NCBI RefSeq assembly: GCF_039534915.1
Contig: NZ_BAAAWE010000001.1
Location: 7,316,001-7,380,000 of the forward strand
Direction: 5' to 3'
Source of the DNA: Streptomyces roseofulvus
GTDB taxonomy: Bacteria; Actinomycetota; Actinomycetes; Streptomycetales; Streptomycetaceae
Length of the DNA: 64,000 nucleotides
This document shows positions 34,444-43,260 of this stretch, one piece after another (the first letter of the stretch is position 1; every line of letters starts with the position of its first letter). The position numbers and the translations under genes were made by a program. Below the pieces are notes generated by a model that searched no databases, was not told the origin of the DNA, and was given only the letters and a program-made list of their open reading frames with translations.

Positions 34444-35111
34444 GCGGCATCCCCTGCGAGGTCGAGGACGTCCAGGACGGCGGTGGCCACGCACGCCAGC
34501 CGCCAGACCTCGATCTCCCGCTCCGCCGGCCAGTCGTGCAGCGCGGCGGTGACGGTGTACCCGAGGACGGCGTGTGCGTCCGGGTGCCGGCGGGCGGCGG
34601 GCGGCAGGAGGTCTGCGGCGGAGGCGACCAGGCTCTGGCGTACCTCTCGGAGCAATTCGGCGTCGGGGACTGAGCGACGGTTCCACCAGACCTTGGCCCG
34701 GCGGCAGCTCTTCCGGAAGTCGGCACGGTCGAGATCCGTACCGGACGGCGCCGCACTGCGCAGCCGCCCGACCAAGTCCTCCACCGTGGGCGGCCCGTTC
34801 ACCGGGGCCGGCGGCACCGGGCGGACCACTGATCGCCTGCTGTGCTGGACGGAGAGGTACCCCTCCTCGTGCAGCCGGTGCAGAGCCCGACTGACGACCG
34901 ACCTCTCGGCAGCGAGGAGCCGGGACAGATCCGGCTGGACGGGCAGGGACGACATCAGGGGATAGATGCTGGTGGACACCAGTGCGCGCAGCAGGTCGGC
35001 CGCGACGGTGACCTGGTCGTACGTACTCCTGGGGCCTGCCACCAGGACTTGGTTCGAGTGCCGAAGACGCCTGCCACGTGATGCGGACACGGCCCTGTGT
35101 CCTCGTCTCAT
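34440..35111 (-). CDS. GntR-like winged-helix regulator, 223 aa
   Basis: Winged helix at about residues 30-90 (YDQVTVAADLLRALVSTSIY, LPVQPDLSRLLAAERSVVSR, ALHRLHEEGYLSVQHSRRSV). The C-terminal 120 residues are helical (DLDRADFRKSCRRAKVWWNR, ALHDWPAEREIEVWRLACVA) without a known effector fold. ATG 35111 follows AAAGGTG. First gene of the DUF6624/DUF6415/DUF6082 run and divergent from the regulator at 35321. Confidence 0.7.
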   Translation of the reverse strand: MRRGHRAVSASRGRRLRHSNQVLVAGPRSTYDQVTVAADLLRALVSTSIYPLMSSLPVQPDLSRLLAAERSVVSRALHRLHEEGYLSVQHSRRSVVRPVPPAPVNGPPTVEDLVGRLRSAAPSGTDLDRADFRKSCRRAKVWWNRRSVPDAELLREVRQSLVASAADLLPPAARRHPDAHAVLGYTVTAALHDWPAEREIEVWRLACVATAVLDVLDLAGDAA

Positions 35112-35230
35112 GGGGCATCACCTTTCTGAAGCAGCGGATCAAAACGGCCTGGAAGCAACAAAGTTCAACGGGGAGTAACGGATTCAGTGCCATGAGTTTG
35201 GAGTCGAGCCGACTGGCAGGGCACCGCCGC

Positions 35231-35254
35231 AGCGATATCGCTGCGGCGATATCG
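35231..35254. promoter_or_regulatory. paired GCGATATCG sites, probable operator
   Basis: AGCGATATCGCT at 35231-35242 is a perfect 12-bp palindrome, and its core GCGATATCG recurs at 35246-35254, 14 bases further on. The pair lies between the divergent GntR gene (start 35111) and the XRE regulator (start 35321), where a shared operator is expected. Confidence 0.5.
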
Positions 35255-35320
35255 ATCTCCGCCTAGCCTGTTCTCACGGCTGGGGCGAGCTGGATCACGA
35301 CCAGGGGAGCTGAGGTGGCC

Positions 35321-36820
35321 ATGTCAGAGGCGCCTGGGCGGATGTGTGTGCGGTGCGGGCTGCCGATCAGCCGGTATAACCCGGATACGCGGTGCGCTGC
35401 CTGCGCTCGGACTGATGAGGCACCGACGATCCCGGACCGGGCCTGGCGCGACGAGCAAGTACACAAGGCCCTTGCTGCCTGGGATTTCGGGACTGTCGTA
35501 CGCCTTGTCCGTCGCCGATCCGGGCTCTCCCAGAAAGCAGTACGCGAGCTGACCGGGTTGACCCAGGGCTACATCTCGGATGTGGAGCGCGGTCTCAAAC
35601 AGGTTAACGGCCGAGAGGCGATCATCGACCTTCTGACCGGACTTGGGCTTCCTGCCGACCTGCGCCCGCTCCTCCTGACCCCCTTCGCGCAGGCTGAATC
35701 GCAGCGGCTCAGCGCTGCCATCGACCCGGCCCTGCCGTGGACGACGGCTCGTATGGTGACGTCACTGGACGCAGCCGTCGGAGGAGCCATGACCGGATTG
35801 AACCGCCGCAGTGTGATCGCCCTGGGTGGGGCCGGCCTCACGCAGTACATCCTGCAAGCAGCCATCGCCCCTCCTGAGGCCGTGGCCTCCACCGCTCGGA
35901 ACGGAATCAGCGTCTCCGACCAGCTCCTCACGAGCCTGCAGTCGACCACCGACGCTCTGCGTCAGGCCGATGCCAACCACGGCAGCGGCAACCTCGCCCG
36001 AGCCGCCACGGCACACCTCAAGGTCCTCCTCCGGCTTCTGAAGGAAGGGGACTTCACCGAGGCGACCGGCCGGCGCCTCGCGGCGGTGGCTGCGGACACC
36101 GCGATCCAGACCGGCTGGTACCACTTCGACAGCGGCGCTCACGACGTCGCCCGCAACCTTCTCCTCGGGGCCCTGCGCGCTGCCCATGCCAGTGGCGACA
36201 GCAGGCTGCGTGCTGGGGCGCTGTCCTTCGTCGCCATCCACGGCTACTCCGTGGGCGACCCCCGCGACGCGATCACCGCCGCGCGCACCGCCCGCCAGGT
36301 AATCGCCGACCAGGACGCGCCCGCCCTGCACGCCATGCTCCTCACCCGCCAGGCCCGCGGGCACGCCCGTCTGCGAGAGGAACGCCAGGCCCGCATCGCC
36401 CTGGAGGAGGCCCAGGCCCTGTGTGCCCAGGGGCGCGGCGAGGACGACCCCCGCTGGCTCTACTGGATCAACCCCGGCGAGATCATGGGCCAGACAGCCA
36501 GCTGCTTGCTCGATCTAGGCCGCCCCGACCAGGCCGCCCAGGCATTCGCTGACGCCCGCAACGCATTCAGCTCGGATGAGATCCGCACCCGCGCCCAGTT
36601 CCTCTCCCGCGCCGCCACCGCCCAGATGCGCGCCGGCGACGTCGACGCCGGATCCGCGACCGGACACGAGGTCCTCGCTCTCGTCACCGGAGTCCGCTCC
36701 GCACGTTTGGACGACAATCTGGACGCGATGCTCGCCGAAGCCCGCCGCTACGCCTCGGTGGCTCCCGTCCGAGACCTTCTGGAACGCGGTCAGGCCGTCA
36801 TGAGCGAGCGTGCCGCATGA
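35321..36820 (+). CDS. XRE regulator with N-terminal zinc ribbon and helical repeat domain
   Basis: Residues 10-35 hold two CxxC pairs (RMCVRCGLPI, TRCAACARTDE). The HTH is at about 60-100 (VVRLVRRRSGLSQKAVREL, TGLTQGYISDVERGLKQVNG). A Tat-like or hydrophobic stretch (NRRSVIALGGAGL) is at about 165. The long C-terminal part is TPR-like (TGWYHFDSGAHDVARNLLLG, ALRAAHASGDSRLRAGALSF), as in Streptomyces WhiJ/BldD-cluster-type regulators. ATG 35321 is preferred over GTG 35315. It overlaps the HAD gene, so the two form an operon. Confidence 0.75.
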   Translation: MSEAPGRMCVRCGLPISRYNPDTRCAACARTDEAPTIPDRAWRDEQVHKALAAWDFGTVVRLVRRRSGLSQKAVRELTGLTQGYISDVERGLKQVNGREAIIDLLTGLGLPADLRPLLLTPFAQAESQRLSAAIDPALPWTTARMVTSLDAAVGGAMTGLNRRSVIALGGAGLTQYILQAAIAPPEAVASTARNGISVSDQLLTSLQSTTDALRQADANHGSGNLARAATAHLKVLLRLLKEGDFTEATGRRLAAVAADTAIQTGWYHFDSGAHDVARNLLLGALRAAHASGDSRLRAGALSFVAIHGYSVGDPRDAITAARTARQVIADQDAPALHAMLLTRQARGHARLREERQARIALEEAQALCAQGRGEDDPRWLYWINPGEIMGQTASCLLDLGRPDQAAQAFADARNAFSSDEIRTRAQFLSRAATAQMRAGDVDAGSATGHEVLALVTGVRSARLDDNLDAMLAEARRYASVAPVRDLLERGQAVMSERAA

Positions 36821-37524
36821 TCTTGGTCTTGTGGGACATTGACCGCACCCTCGTCTACACCGGTGACATCGACCGGCGTGTGTACCGGGAGAGCTTCACC
36901 AGCGTTGTCGGTCGCCCCCCGACCGCTCTGCCGGCCCGCGGCACCGGAGTCACCATGCCCCTGGCAGTCCGTGAGCTCCTGCGCGTCAACCACGTTCCCG
37001 AGAAGAGCGTGGAGATGCTGGCGGACCGCATCGTCGCCGAGCTCCCCGACCGCCTGTCCGGCCACCGGGAGCAGCTGGCCACCGAGGGGGTCATCATGCC
37101 CGGAGCCGTGGACGCGCTGGCCGCGGTTCAGCAGACGGAGCACCTGATCCCGACCGTCGTCACGGGAAACCTGCGAGGCAGCGCCGAGACCAAGCTGTCC
37201 GCGCTGGGCCTTATCGGCTACCTCGACACCGACATCGGCGGCTATGCGTCCGACGATCCCCACCGCCCGGCTCTCGTACGCATCGCCCAAGACCGGGCAG
37301 CCACGAAGCACGGGGACCAATTCGATCGCAAGAACACCGTGATCGTGGGTGACTCGCTGGAAGACGTACGTACCGGTCTGGAAGGAGGTGCCAGGGTCAT
37401 CGGGGTCGCCTCAGGCACCACCACTGAAGAGCAACTACGAGCAGCAGGGGCAGACCATGTCATGCCCAACCTCGGCTCGACTCGTACTCTCCTTCGTCTC
37501 ATCGGCCAGGTGCGGGCTTCCTAG
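36817..37524 (+). CDS. HAD-superfamily hydrolase, 235 aa
   Basis: Phosphatase of the haloacid dehalogenase superfamily. Motif I is VLWDIDRTLVYTG (DxDxT), motif II is TVVTGN, and motif IV is VIVGDSLEDVRTG (GDxxxD). The cap is helical and inserted after motif I, so it belongs to subclass I. ATG overlaps the stop of the upstream regulator (ATGA). Substrate unknown. Confidence 0.85.
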   Translation: MILVLWDIDRTLVYTGDIDRRVYRESFTSVVGRPPTALPARGTGVTMPLAVRELLRVNHVPEKSVEMLADRIVAELPDRLSGHREQLATEGVIMPGAVDALAAVQQTEHLIPTVVTGNLRGSAETKLSALGLIGYLDTDIGGYASDDPHRPALVRIAQDRAATKHGDQFDRKNTVIVGDSLEDVRTGLEGGARVIGVASGTTTEEQLRAAGADHVMPNLGSTRTLLRLIGQVRAS

Positions 37525-38333
37525 AGTGGGCTGGGTGATGTCGTCCACTGGAAAGACCTCCCCGCGCTCTTCGCCTCAGCCCTCCGAGGCTGACGCGAGT
37601 GCCCGACGAACAGAAGGTGTGCGCCGTGTCAGCACGGGGCACACCGCACACAGCCCCCAGAGGTCCGCCTGGAGAACGTGACGAACGCTGGTCTCGTCCT
37701 CCACGCATGAGGCGATGCTTCTCCGATCAGAAGCGGATCTAAACGACGCCGGGCAGGTTCCCGAAGAGCGTGCGCAGGCAGCGCAGCGCTTCTCCACAGC
37801 GTGCGAGGCGGAGAGTGGCGCCGGGGCGGGTGCTCTGGAGCGCGAGGGGCATCGTCTCGACCGCGCCCTCGCTCCCGTTCTGCGGGCCGCCGTCGGGTCG
37901 CGGAGTTTCAGCAGCCAGGTCGGCGATGCCGGAAGTCCGCAGAGATCCACGTTGTCGCGGAACGCCGCCCACCGCCGCCCAAGATGCCCTGCGGTTCCAT
38001 GAGCCTGATCCACGATTCGTAGAGACACCTCCTCGCTCGTCAGCGGCCTCCAGTGGTCCGCGGTCCTACAGCCCGCCCTTGGGCCCCGGGGACGTTCACA
38101 GACCGCGTACGTGGCGAACATGGCGATCGCCCAGACGGTAGGAGAAAACGGGCAACAGCCGGTATCGCTTTCGGCAGACAGGGATCCTCGGAACAGGACT
38201 GGAATAGAGCGCATCCGGATGGCAATCTACACACCTCCGATTCATCGGCCGCCAGTTGGCGGCCTCAGTCCTTTAGGAGATTCCCCTGCTCCATTTCGGA
38301 TGCCTTCGATACGTTGCCCCCGTCCTCTTCGCG
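37525..38333. other. 809-base stretch without a supportable gene
   Basis: Only arginine-rich open frames without ribosome-binding sites or family likeness are present on either strand. Codon use is poor compared with the flanking genes. This is probably degraded sequence near the end of the mobile element. Nothing structured enough to name was seen. Confidence 0.4.
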
Positions 38334-38642
38334 ATGGGGGCAACGAACGCCGTTACGGCATCGCTGCAGGGCGGCCTCGTCAGCGTCTCGACTGCCCTAT
38401 GTCTTTGCCTCTGCGCTGCTGGGCTTTTCGTCGTTACCCAGAAGCAGCAGGCTCTGCTGCGCGGCCAGAAGGCCCTTGTGTGGGTGGCGAATCACCCGGA
38501 AGTGACGGCTGGCCAGGTAGCGAGAGCTGTTGGCTGTTCAACGTCGACAGCCCAAGTTGACCTTGAGCGTCTGGCAAAGGACGGGTTCCTGTCCCGCCGC
38601 CAACTTCCTGGTGGTGTTTGCCGGTACAGCCTCGCGACCTGA
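38334..38642 (+). CDS. membrane-anchored winged-helix protein, 102 aa
   Basis: A single hydrophobic segment (STALCLCLCAAGLFVVTQ) is followed by a complete small winged helix (LVWVANHPEVTAGQVARAVG, CSTSTAQVDLERLAKDGFLS, GGVCRYSL). The ribosome-binding site before ATG 38334 is weak, so the start is uncertain. It lies upstream of the excisionase on the same strand and may regulate excision. Pairing of a membrane anchor with an ArsR/MarR-like helix is uncommon. Confidence 0.55.
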   Translation: MGATNAVTASLQGGLVSVSTALCLCLCAAGLFVVTQKQQALLRGQKALVWVANHPEVTAGQVARAVGCSTSTAQVDLERLAKDGFLSRRQLPGGVCRYSLAT

Positions 38643-38775
38643 CGGGGTGCTGAACGCGGGGCGCAATATAGCGGACCTTCCCCGGTTTCCGAAACCGGGG
38701 AAGGTGGCAGACCATTACCTCCTGAGTCGGCTCCTCGCAGCCGAACCTGTGTTGAATCGACTGAGAAGGAGAATC

Positions 38776-38961
38776 ATGGAACGGCGATACATGGATGCCC
38801 GTGAGACGGCTTCATTCTTGAACATGTCACTTTCCTGGGTTTATCGCGACTCGGCTAGGTGCGGATTGCGGAGGTACAAATTCGGTTCGGGGAGGAACGC
38901 GAAGATCCAGTTTGAAGTAAATGAGGTCAAGCGGTGGGCTGACCAGCGGCGAATGCCGTAA
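38776..38961 (+). CDS. xis: excisionase / MerR-like HTH protein, 61 aa
   Basis: Small HTH of the excisionase type: MDARETASFLNMSLSWVYRD, then RYKFGSGRNAKIQFEVNEVK and RWADQ. ATG 38776 has GAAGGAG five bases upstream. Immediately precedes the integrase, the usual arrangement. AT-richer than the neighbouring genes. Confidence 0.8.
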   Translation: MERRYMDARETASFLNMSLSWVYRDSARCGLRRYKFGSGRNAKIQFEVNEVKRWADQRRMP

Positions 38962-39002
38962 ATCCTTTCGGTTGCTAGAAAAAATGAGATTGGGGGAACC
39001 GC

Positions 39003-40154
39003 TTGAGCAGGGCGCTAGTGCGCGGTATGGGGACCTTCTTTAAGGAGTGCGTACACTCCGAGCCTGGCTGGCCGAAGTGTCCGCACCCGTACAAGATTCG
39101 ATATCGAAATGCGACGGGAAGACAGGTCGAAGAATCCGGCTTTCCGACGCAGAAGAAGGCTATAGATCGTCTTACCGAGATCTATAACGCAAAGAACTCT
39201 CGGCGTATAGGGCAGAGCAAGCGGGAGAGGATTCAAAAGTACGGCGATATGAGGTTTGAGGAATATGTTGCGGAGTGGAAAGAAGGGCAGCGTCACCTTT
39301 CTCCTTCCTCTGTGCGTCACCTCGAGTCTCTATTGCAGCATCACCTCCTGCCGGCGCTTGGGAGTCGGCGTATGGATTCCTTCGACCATAAAGTGGTAGA
39401 GGGGTTCATCCGGTCCATGGAGCGCAATGGGGTCGGCTTGGCCGCTCAATCGAACGCGTTTGACAAACTGAAAATGGTCCTCCTTGACGCGCACCGTCTA
39501 GGGTTGTACGAGGACAGCCCTCTAGAAGGTGTGAAGCCGCCCCAATATGACCCCAGCCACGCCGTCATTCCCTCTCTCGGCGAGCTCCGTGAGATCCGAT
39601 CCGCCAGCGATGACGTGTTTAGGCTCGTGGCAGACATGATGAGCGGGTGCGGGCTCCGGAACGGAGAGGCGCTGGCGGTTAACGTGAAAAATATCGTTGC
39701 TGACGATGTCTATCGTGTGCGTGAGCAAGTAAATCAGACGACAGGAGATTATGCGCCCCTCAAGCATCGAAAAAAGGGGCAGTATCGGGATGTTCCGCTC
39801 CCTGCGAGGGTTAAGGCGACAGTCGATGGCTTTGTGGAAAAATATGGGGTTGTCGATGGATATCTTCTCAGGAATCCAAAGGATCCGTCTGGAGCCTTCT
39901 CTTTGCATGTCCTGCAGAACCGGTGGCGGAGAATTAAGGCCGATGGGAAGGTGCAGATACCGGAAGGAATGACCCTCTATGGGTTCCGTCATTTCTTCGC
40001 CTCTAACTGTCTATCCCATGGGATACCCATCACCGACGTGGCCGAGTGGATGGGTCATAAGAGCATTGAGGTCACTTTCAAGACCTACAGGCATCTGATG
40101 CCTGGGTCGATCGGAAGCGCAGCCAAGATCTTGGACATCGGCCTGGCGGCGTAG
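39003..40154 (+). CDS. int: tyrosine recombinase / integrase, 383 aa
   Basis: Site-specific recombinase integrating and excising the element. An N-terminal arm-binding region (KIRYRNATGRQVEESGFPTQ) and SAM-like core-binding domain (FEEYVAEWKEGQRHLSPSSV) precede the catalytic domain. Catalytic residues: Arg in SGCGLRNGEALAV, Lys region LKHRKKGQYRDVPLP, Arg-His in LYGFRHFFASN, His in WMGHKS and Tyr in FKTYRHLMPG. In the box usually written HxxR the first His is replaced by Tyr. The start is TTG 39003. GC content is clearly lower than in the rest of the window, a sign of foreign origin. Confidence 0.9.
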   Translation: MSRALVRGMGTFFKECVHSEPGWPKCPHPYKIRYRNATGRQVEESGFPTQKKAIDRLTEIYNAKNSRRIGQSKRERIQKYGDMRFEEYVAEWKEGQRHLSPSSVRHLESLLQHHLLPALGSRRMDSFDHKVVEGFIRSMERNGVGLAAQSNAFDKLKMVLLDAHRLGLYEDSPLEGVKPPQYDPSHAVIPSLGELREIRSASDDVFRLVADMMSGCGLRNGEALAVNVKNIVADDVYRVREQVNQTTGDYAPLKHRKKGQYRDVPLPARVKATVDGFVEKYGVVDGYLLRNPKDPSGAFSLHVLQNRWRRIKADGKVQIPEGMTLYGFRHFFASNCLSHGIPITDVAEWMGHKSIEVTFKTYRHLMPGSIGSAAKILDIGLAA

Positions 40155-41027
40155 TTCGGCGCCGAGCAGCACCTGTCAGGGTGCGAGGACCTGCACTCGG
40201 TGGGGCAGCAGCAGCGAGCGGTCGGCGGGGAACCTGGATGGCACACAGCTGGCGCGTACGCCGCCGGTTTGCAGGATGTCTGCCGTTCGGCTCAGCCCCG
40301 GCGCTCCACAGCCGGCCCGTTGCCCGCATCCTCCTCTCGATGCCCTCGGGGCCGTGGGGATCTGGCGTCGGACGAGCGCAGTCGCAGACGAGCGTGGTTC
40401 CCTGCCGGTAGGCCCGCAGAGGCCGTCAGGAGCTGGTAGGCAATCCGGCTGGCTCTCGCCCTATGTACCGCCGCGATGGTCGGAAGTGAGAACAATGCTG
40501 ACCTTTTGCTGACCTCGGCCGCGTCGATGTGGCTTTCACCTGCGGGGACGCCGTAATGAGGTGTGTTGTGGTGGAACTTCGTCGGCCGCACGGACGAGGA
40601 GATCCGCCAGGCGAGGGAGGACTGGACGGCGAGCGACCGCTTCGGCGAGGTGAAGGGGTACGACGGCGACCGCCTCCCCGCCCCGGAGGTCCCGGCGACG
40701 CCGCTGAAGGCGCGAGGGAGGGTGCGCTGACCTGGGCTTTCCCTTCTGTGTCGAGTCGAAGTCGAGGGGCGCTCGGCTTCGCCGGGGCTCTCGTCGCGAC
40801 TGCGGGAGGGCACGGGTCGCAGCCCCTTCCGCAGTCGTGCAGTCGGCGGGCGCGCTTTCGGAGCGTGCTGGGGTGCGAGCAGGTCTGGTCAGCTGAATGC
40901 TGACCCCTTGCCGACTTCACTGACGGTTCATCAGGTGCTCTGGCCGTGTAGCGCAGGCAGTGGCAGCGCGGCGGTCTCGGCACCGTGACCTGCGTGGGCC
41001 ATGGCGGAGCGTGGGCCTCCACGTCGA
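40155..41027. other. probable element boundary region
   Basis: No complete gene is supportable in these 873 bases. The stretch holds a pirin gene fragment (40560-40730) flanked by two near-identical 20-mers: AATGCTGACCTTTTGCTGAC at 40494-40513 and AATGCTGACCCCTTGCCGAC at 40896-40915 (17 of 20 bases alike). I saw no tRNA gene. Confidence 0.4.
40560..40730 (+). pseudogene. pirin family protein, 3' fragment only
   Basis: The frame reads GVLWWNFVGRTDEEIRQARE, then DWTASDRFGEVKGYDGDRLP and APEVPATPLKARGRVR before TGA. This is the conserved C-terminal end of pirin proteins (WWNFV, RFGEV...GYDGDRLPAP). A TGA directly precedes it and the preceding 230 residues of a normal pirin are absent. The rest of the gene may lie at the other end of the integrated element, or may be lost. 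Confidence 0.75.
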
Positions 41028-41912
41028 CTACTCCGTGCTCGATGAGCGACGCTCGGCCGTGAAGCCGGTGACGACCGTGGTCACGAGGCAGAAAGCGATG
41101 ATCGTCTCGGCCCAGAGGAAGGCCATGTAGTCCATGAGGCAGCCGATCGGCGGTGTGCCCGGTGCCGTGTTGCGGAAGGCGGCCAGGGCGAAGAGCGTGG
41201 CGGCCATCCAGCCGAGCGCGGGCCAGGTCAGGCCCTTGCGGCGGGTGACCAGGAACCACGCGCCGATGAGGACCGAGACGGCGAGGGCCCACATGGCGGC
41301 CATCATGAAGACGGCGAAGACCAGCACGCTGTTCGAGCGCCCGAGGGTGACGTCGAAGACCGCCGTCCCCCGCACCTCCGTCGCGTCGACTCCAGCTGTG
41401 AAGAGCGCGTCGCTGTTGGTCAGCGTCACGCGGACCGGGACTGGCTCACCTCCCTGCGTGGCGTTGAACTCGATGGCCGCGTCGTAGGCGTCGAACGGGT
41501 AGTCCGTGATCGAGCCGCCGGTCATGGTGACGGCGAGGTCGGCGGTTGCGATACGGCTGTGTGCCTTGAAGGACAGGTCGCCGCGGGTGGAGGTCGACGT
41601 CTGGAGCGTCAGGTCTTCGGTGGGGGAGACGCCGCCGGCCTCGGCCAGTTCTCCCCGCGGGGTGACGAGGACGCGCAGGGTGAGCTCCCGGGCGGCGGCG
41701 TCGACGCGCTGGATCGAGGCCCGGACGTCGATGCGGTCGGGGGCCGAAGAGCCCGCGCCGTACGCCTCGTCCAGGGCCTGGCGTTCGCCGAACTGGAGCC
41801 AGGCGCCGACGGTGACGGCCGCCGCGATCAGGAGGGCCGCGAGCGCGGCGGGGACCAGCCCGCCGCGCGGCCGTACGCGGCGTCGGGTGGGGGACACGGA
41901 GGGTTCTCGCAT
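41028..41912 (-). CDS. DUF4436 membrane protein, 294 aa
   Basis: Membrane protein of unknown function. An N-terminal helix (GGLVPAALAALLIAAAVTVG) anchors a large extracytoplasmic beta-domain, followed by three C-terminal helices (VLVFAVFMMAAMWALAVSVL, LGWMAATLFALAAFRNTAP, FLWAETIIAFCLVTTVVTG). It begins five bases after the stop of the deiminase gene at 41918, so both are probably under the operator at 43243-43260. Confidence 0.8.
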   Translation of the reverse strand: MREPSVSPTRRRVRPRGGLVPAALAALLIAAAVTVGAWLQFGERQALDEAYGAGSSAPDRIDVRASIQRVDAAARELTLRVLVTPRGELAEAGGVSPTEDLTLQTSTSTRGDLSFKAHSRIATADLAVTMTGGSITDYPFDAYDAAIEFNATQGGEPVPVRVTLTNSDALFTAGVDATEVRGTAVFDVTLGRSNSVLVFAVFMMAAMWALAVSVLIGAWFLVTRRKGLTWPALGWMAATLFALAAFRNTAPGTPPIGCLMDYMAFLWAETIIAFCLVTTVVTGFTAERRSSSTE

Positions 41913-41917
41913 CGGGG

Positions 41918-43078
41918 TCAGTCGACCGGCTTGCCGGGCTGGTCGTGGGTGGCGCAGTGGATGCCGCCGCCTCCGGTGGCGATGGTGTCGATGTTGACCT
42001 GCACGATGTCCCGCTTGGGGAAGTGCTCCTTGAGGATGCCCCGCGCGCGGTCGTCGGCCTTCCGGTCGCCGAACTTGGGCATGTACACGGCGTCGTTGCC
42101 GATGTAGAAGTTCGCGTACGTGGAGAGGAAGTCGTCGCTGTAGCCGCTGATCCGGTCGGGGTCGGGCTGCGGCAGGTCGATGACCTCGAAGGGGCGGCCC
42201 TTCGCGTCGGTCGCCTCGCTCAGCACCGCCATGGCCTGGTCCGAGGAGCGGGACCAGGAGTCGGCGGGCATGCCGGGGAAGGCGCGGTCCAGGAGGATCA
42301 CGCCGGGTGCGGTGAACCGGACGAGGCTGTCGACGTGCGCGTCGGTGATGTCCTCGCCCCGCACGCCCTTCAGCCAGATCACCTTCTCCATGCCGAGGAG
42401 CTCCTTGAGCTCGGCCTCGATCTGGTCGCGGGACTTGCCCGGGTTGCGGTTGTCGTTGACGATCGAGCTCTCCGTGATGAGGAGCGTGCCCTCGCCGTCC
42501 GTCTCGAAGGAGCCGCCCTCGGCGACGAGAGGCGCCTGCTCGCGAGGGATCTTGTACTTCGCGAGCAGCTTCCGGCCGACCTGGCCGTCGTTGTCGTGGA
42601 CCTGCTTGTCGCCCCAGCCGTTGAAGTTGAAGTCGACGCCGACGACGTCTCCGCCCTCCTCGACGAAGACGGGCACGGTGTCACGGGCCCACAGGTCGTC
42701 GACGGCGAGCGGAATGACCTCGACGTCCCTGCCGCACGCCTTCTGAGCCGCGGCCACCTGGTCCGGGCGGGCCATCATCACGACGTACTCGTACTCCGCG
42801 ATGGCCCGGGCCACGCGCGCGATGTCCTGCCGCACGTAGGGGAGGTCGTCCTCCCACACGGACGCGAGCGCGGGCCACGACATGAAGGTGCGGGCGTGGC
42901 TCTCCCACTCGGCGCCCAGGCGGCGTGCCTCCTCGGGCGCGGCCGACGGGCCGGGGGTGCCCGGGGTGCTCGACAGGCCTGGATCGCCGGGGCCGCACGC
43001 CGTGGTGCCGAGGGCGAGTGCGCCGATTCCGGCGAGTACGCGCAGAGCGGACCGGCGTGAGGGGCGGAAGTCCGACAT
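41918..43078 (-). CDS. exported agmatine-deiminase-family (PPAD) lipoprotein, 386 aa
   Basis: Guanidino-group hydrolase of the agmatine deiminase/peptidylarginine deiminase-like family, releasing ammonia from a guanidinium. Catalytic residues visible: LWARDTVPVF (Asp), VAEGGSFETDGEGT, the D-x-H-x-D motif DITDAHVDSLVRF, and the nucleophile Cys375 in GGGGIHCATHDQP. The N-terminus is a twin-Arg lipoprotein signal (RRSALRVLAGIGALAL, then lipobox LGTTACG). Expected on the outer face of the membrane. One of five paralogs here; the exact substrate (agmatine, arginine, peptidyl-arginine or other) cannot be told. Confidence 0.85.
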   Translation of the reverse strand: MSDFRPSRRSALRVLAGIGALALGTTACGPGDPGLSSTPGTPGPSAAPEEARRLGAEWESHARTFMSWPALASVWEDDLPYVRQDIARVARAIAEYEYVVMMARPDQVAAAQKACGRDVEVIPLAVDDLWARDTVPVFVEEGGDVVGVDFNFNGWGDKQVHDNDGQVGRKLLAKYKIPREQAPLVAEGGSFETDGEGTLLITESSIVNDNRNPGKSRDQIEAELKELLGMEKVIWLKGVRGEDITDAHVDSLVRFTAPGVILLDRAFPGMPADSWSRSSDQAMAVLSEATDAKGRPFEVIDLPQPDPDRISGYSDDFLSTYANFYIGNDAVYMPKFGDRKADDRARGILKEHFPKRDIVQVNIDTIATGGGGIHCATHDQPGKPVD

Positions 43079-43242
43079 CGGGGTCTCCGATCGTGAGGGT
43101 GGGGGCCAGGGACCCGGCGGAGGGCGGCGGGGTGAGGCGAGTCCTGTCGGTGGCGTGCCGCACGTGATCAGGGTGCACGCGCGATCCACTTCACCCGCGG
43201 CACCGCCGGGCCGGATGCGCCTTCGTGTCGCCACACTGACAC

Positions 43243-43260
43243 TGACTGAAAAATCAGTCA
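43243..43260 (-). promoter_or_regulatory. TetR operator site 1 with -35-like hexamer
   Basis: TGACTGA and TCAGTCA flank AAAA. Read on the minus strand it gives TTGACTGATTTTTCAGTCA, so TTGACT can act as the -35 of a promoter for the deiminase/DUF4436 pair. The stop codon of the tetR gene (43258-43260) is inside the site. Confidence 0.7.

Noticed and set aside
37576..38214. 639-base open frame on the minus strand
   Set aside because: Arginine-rich sequence without ribosome-binding site or family likeness; codon bias does not match neighbouring genes.
40292..40813. Minus-strand open frame across the boundary region
   Set aside because: It is antisense to the recognisable pirin fragment and shows no family match.
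40155..41027. tRNA gene as integration target
   Set aside because: No cloverleaf or T-arm sequence was recognised after the integrase; a short 3' tRNA end cannot be fully excluded by eye.
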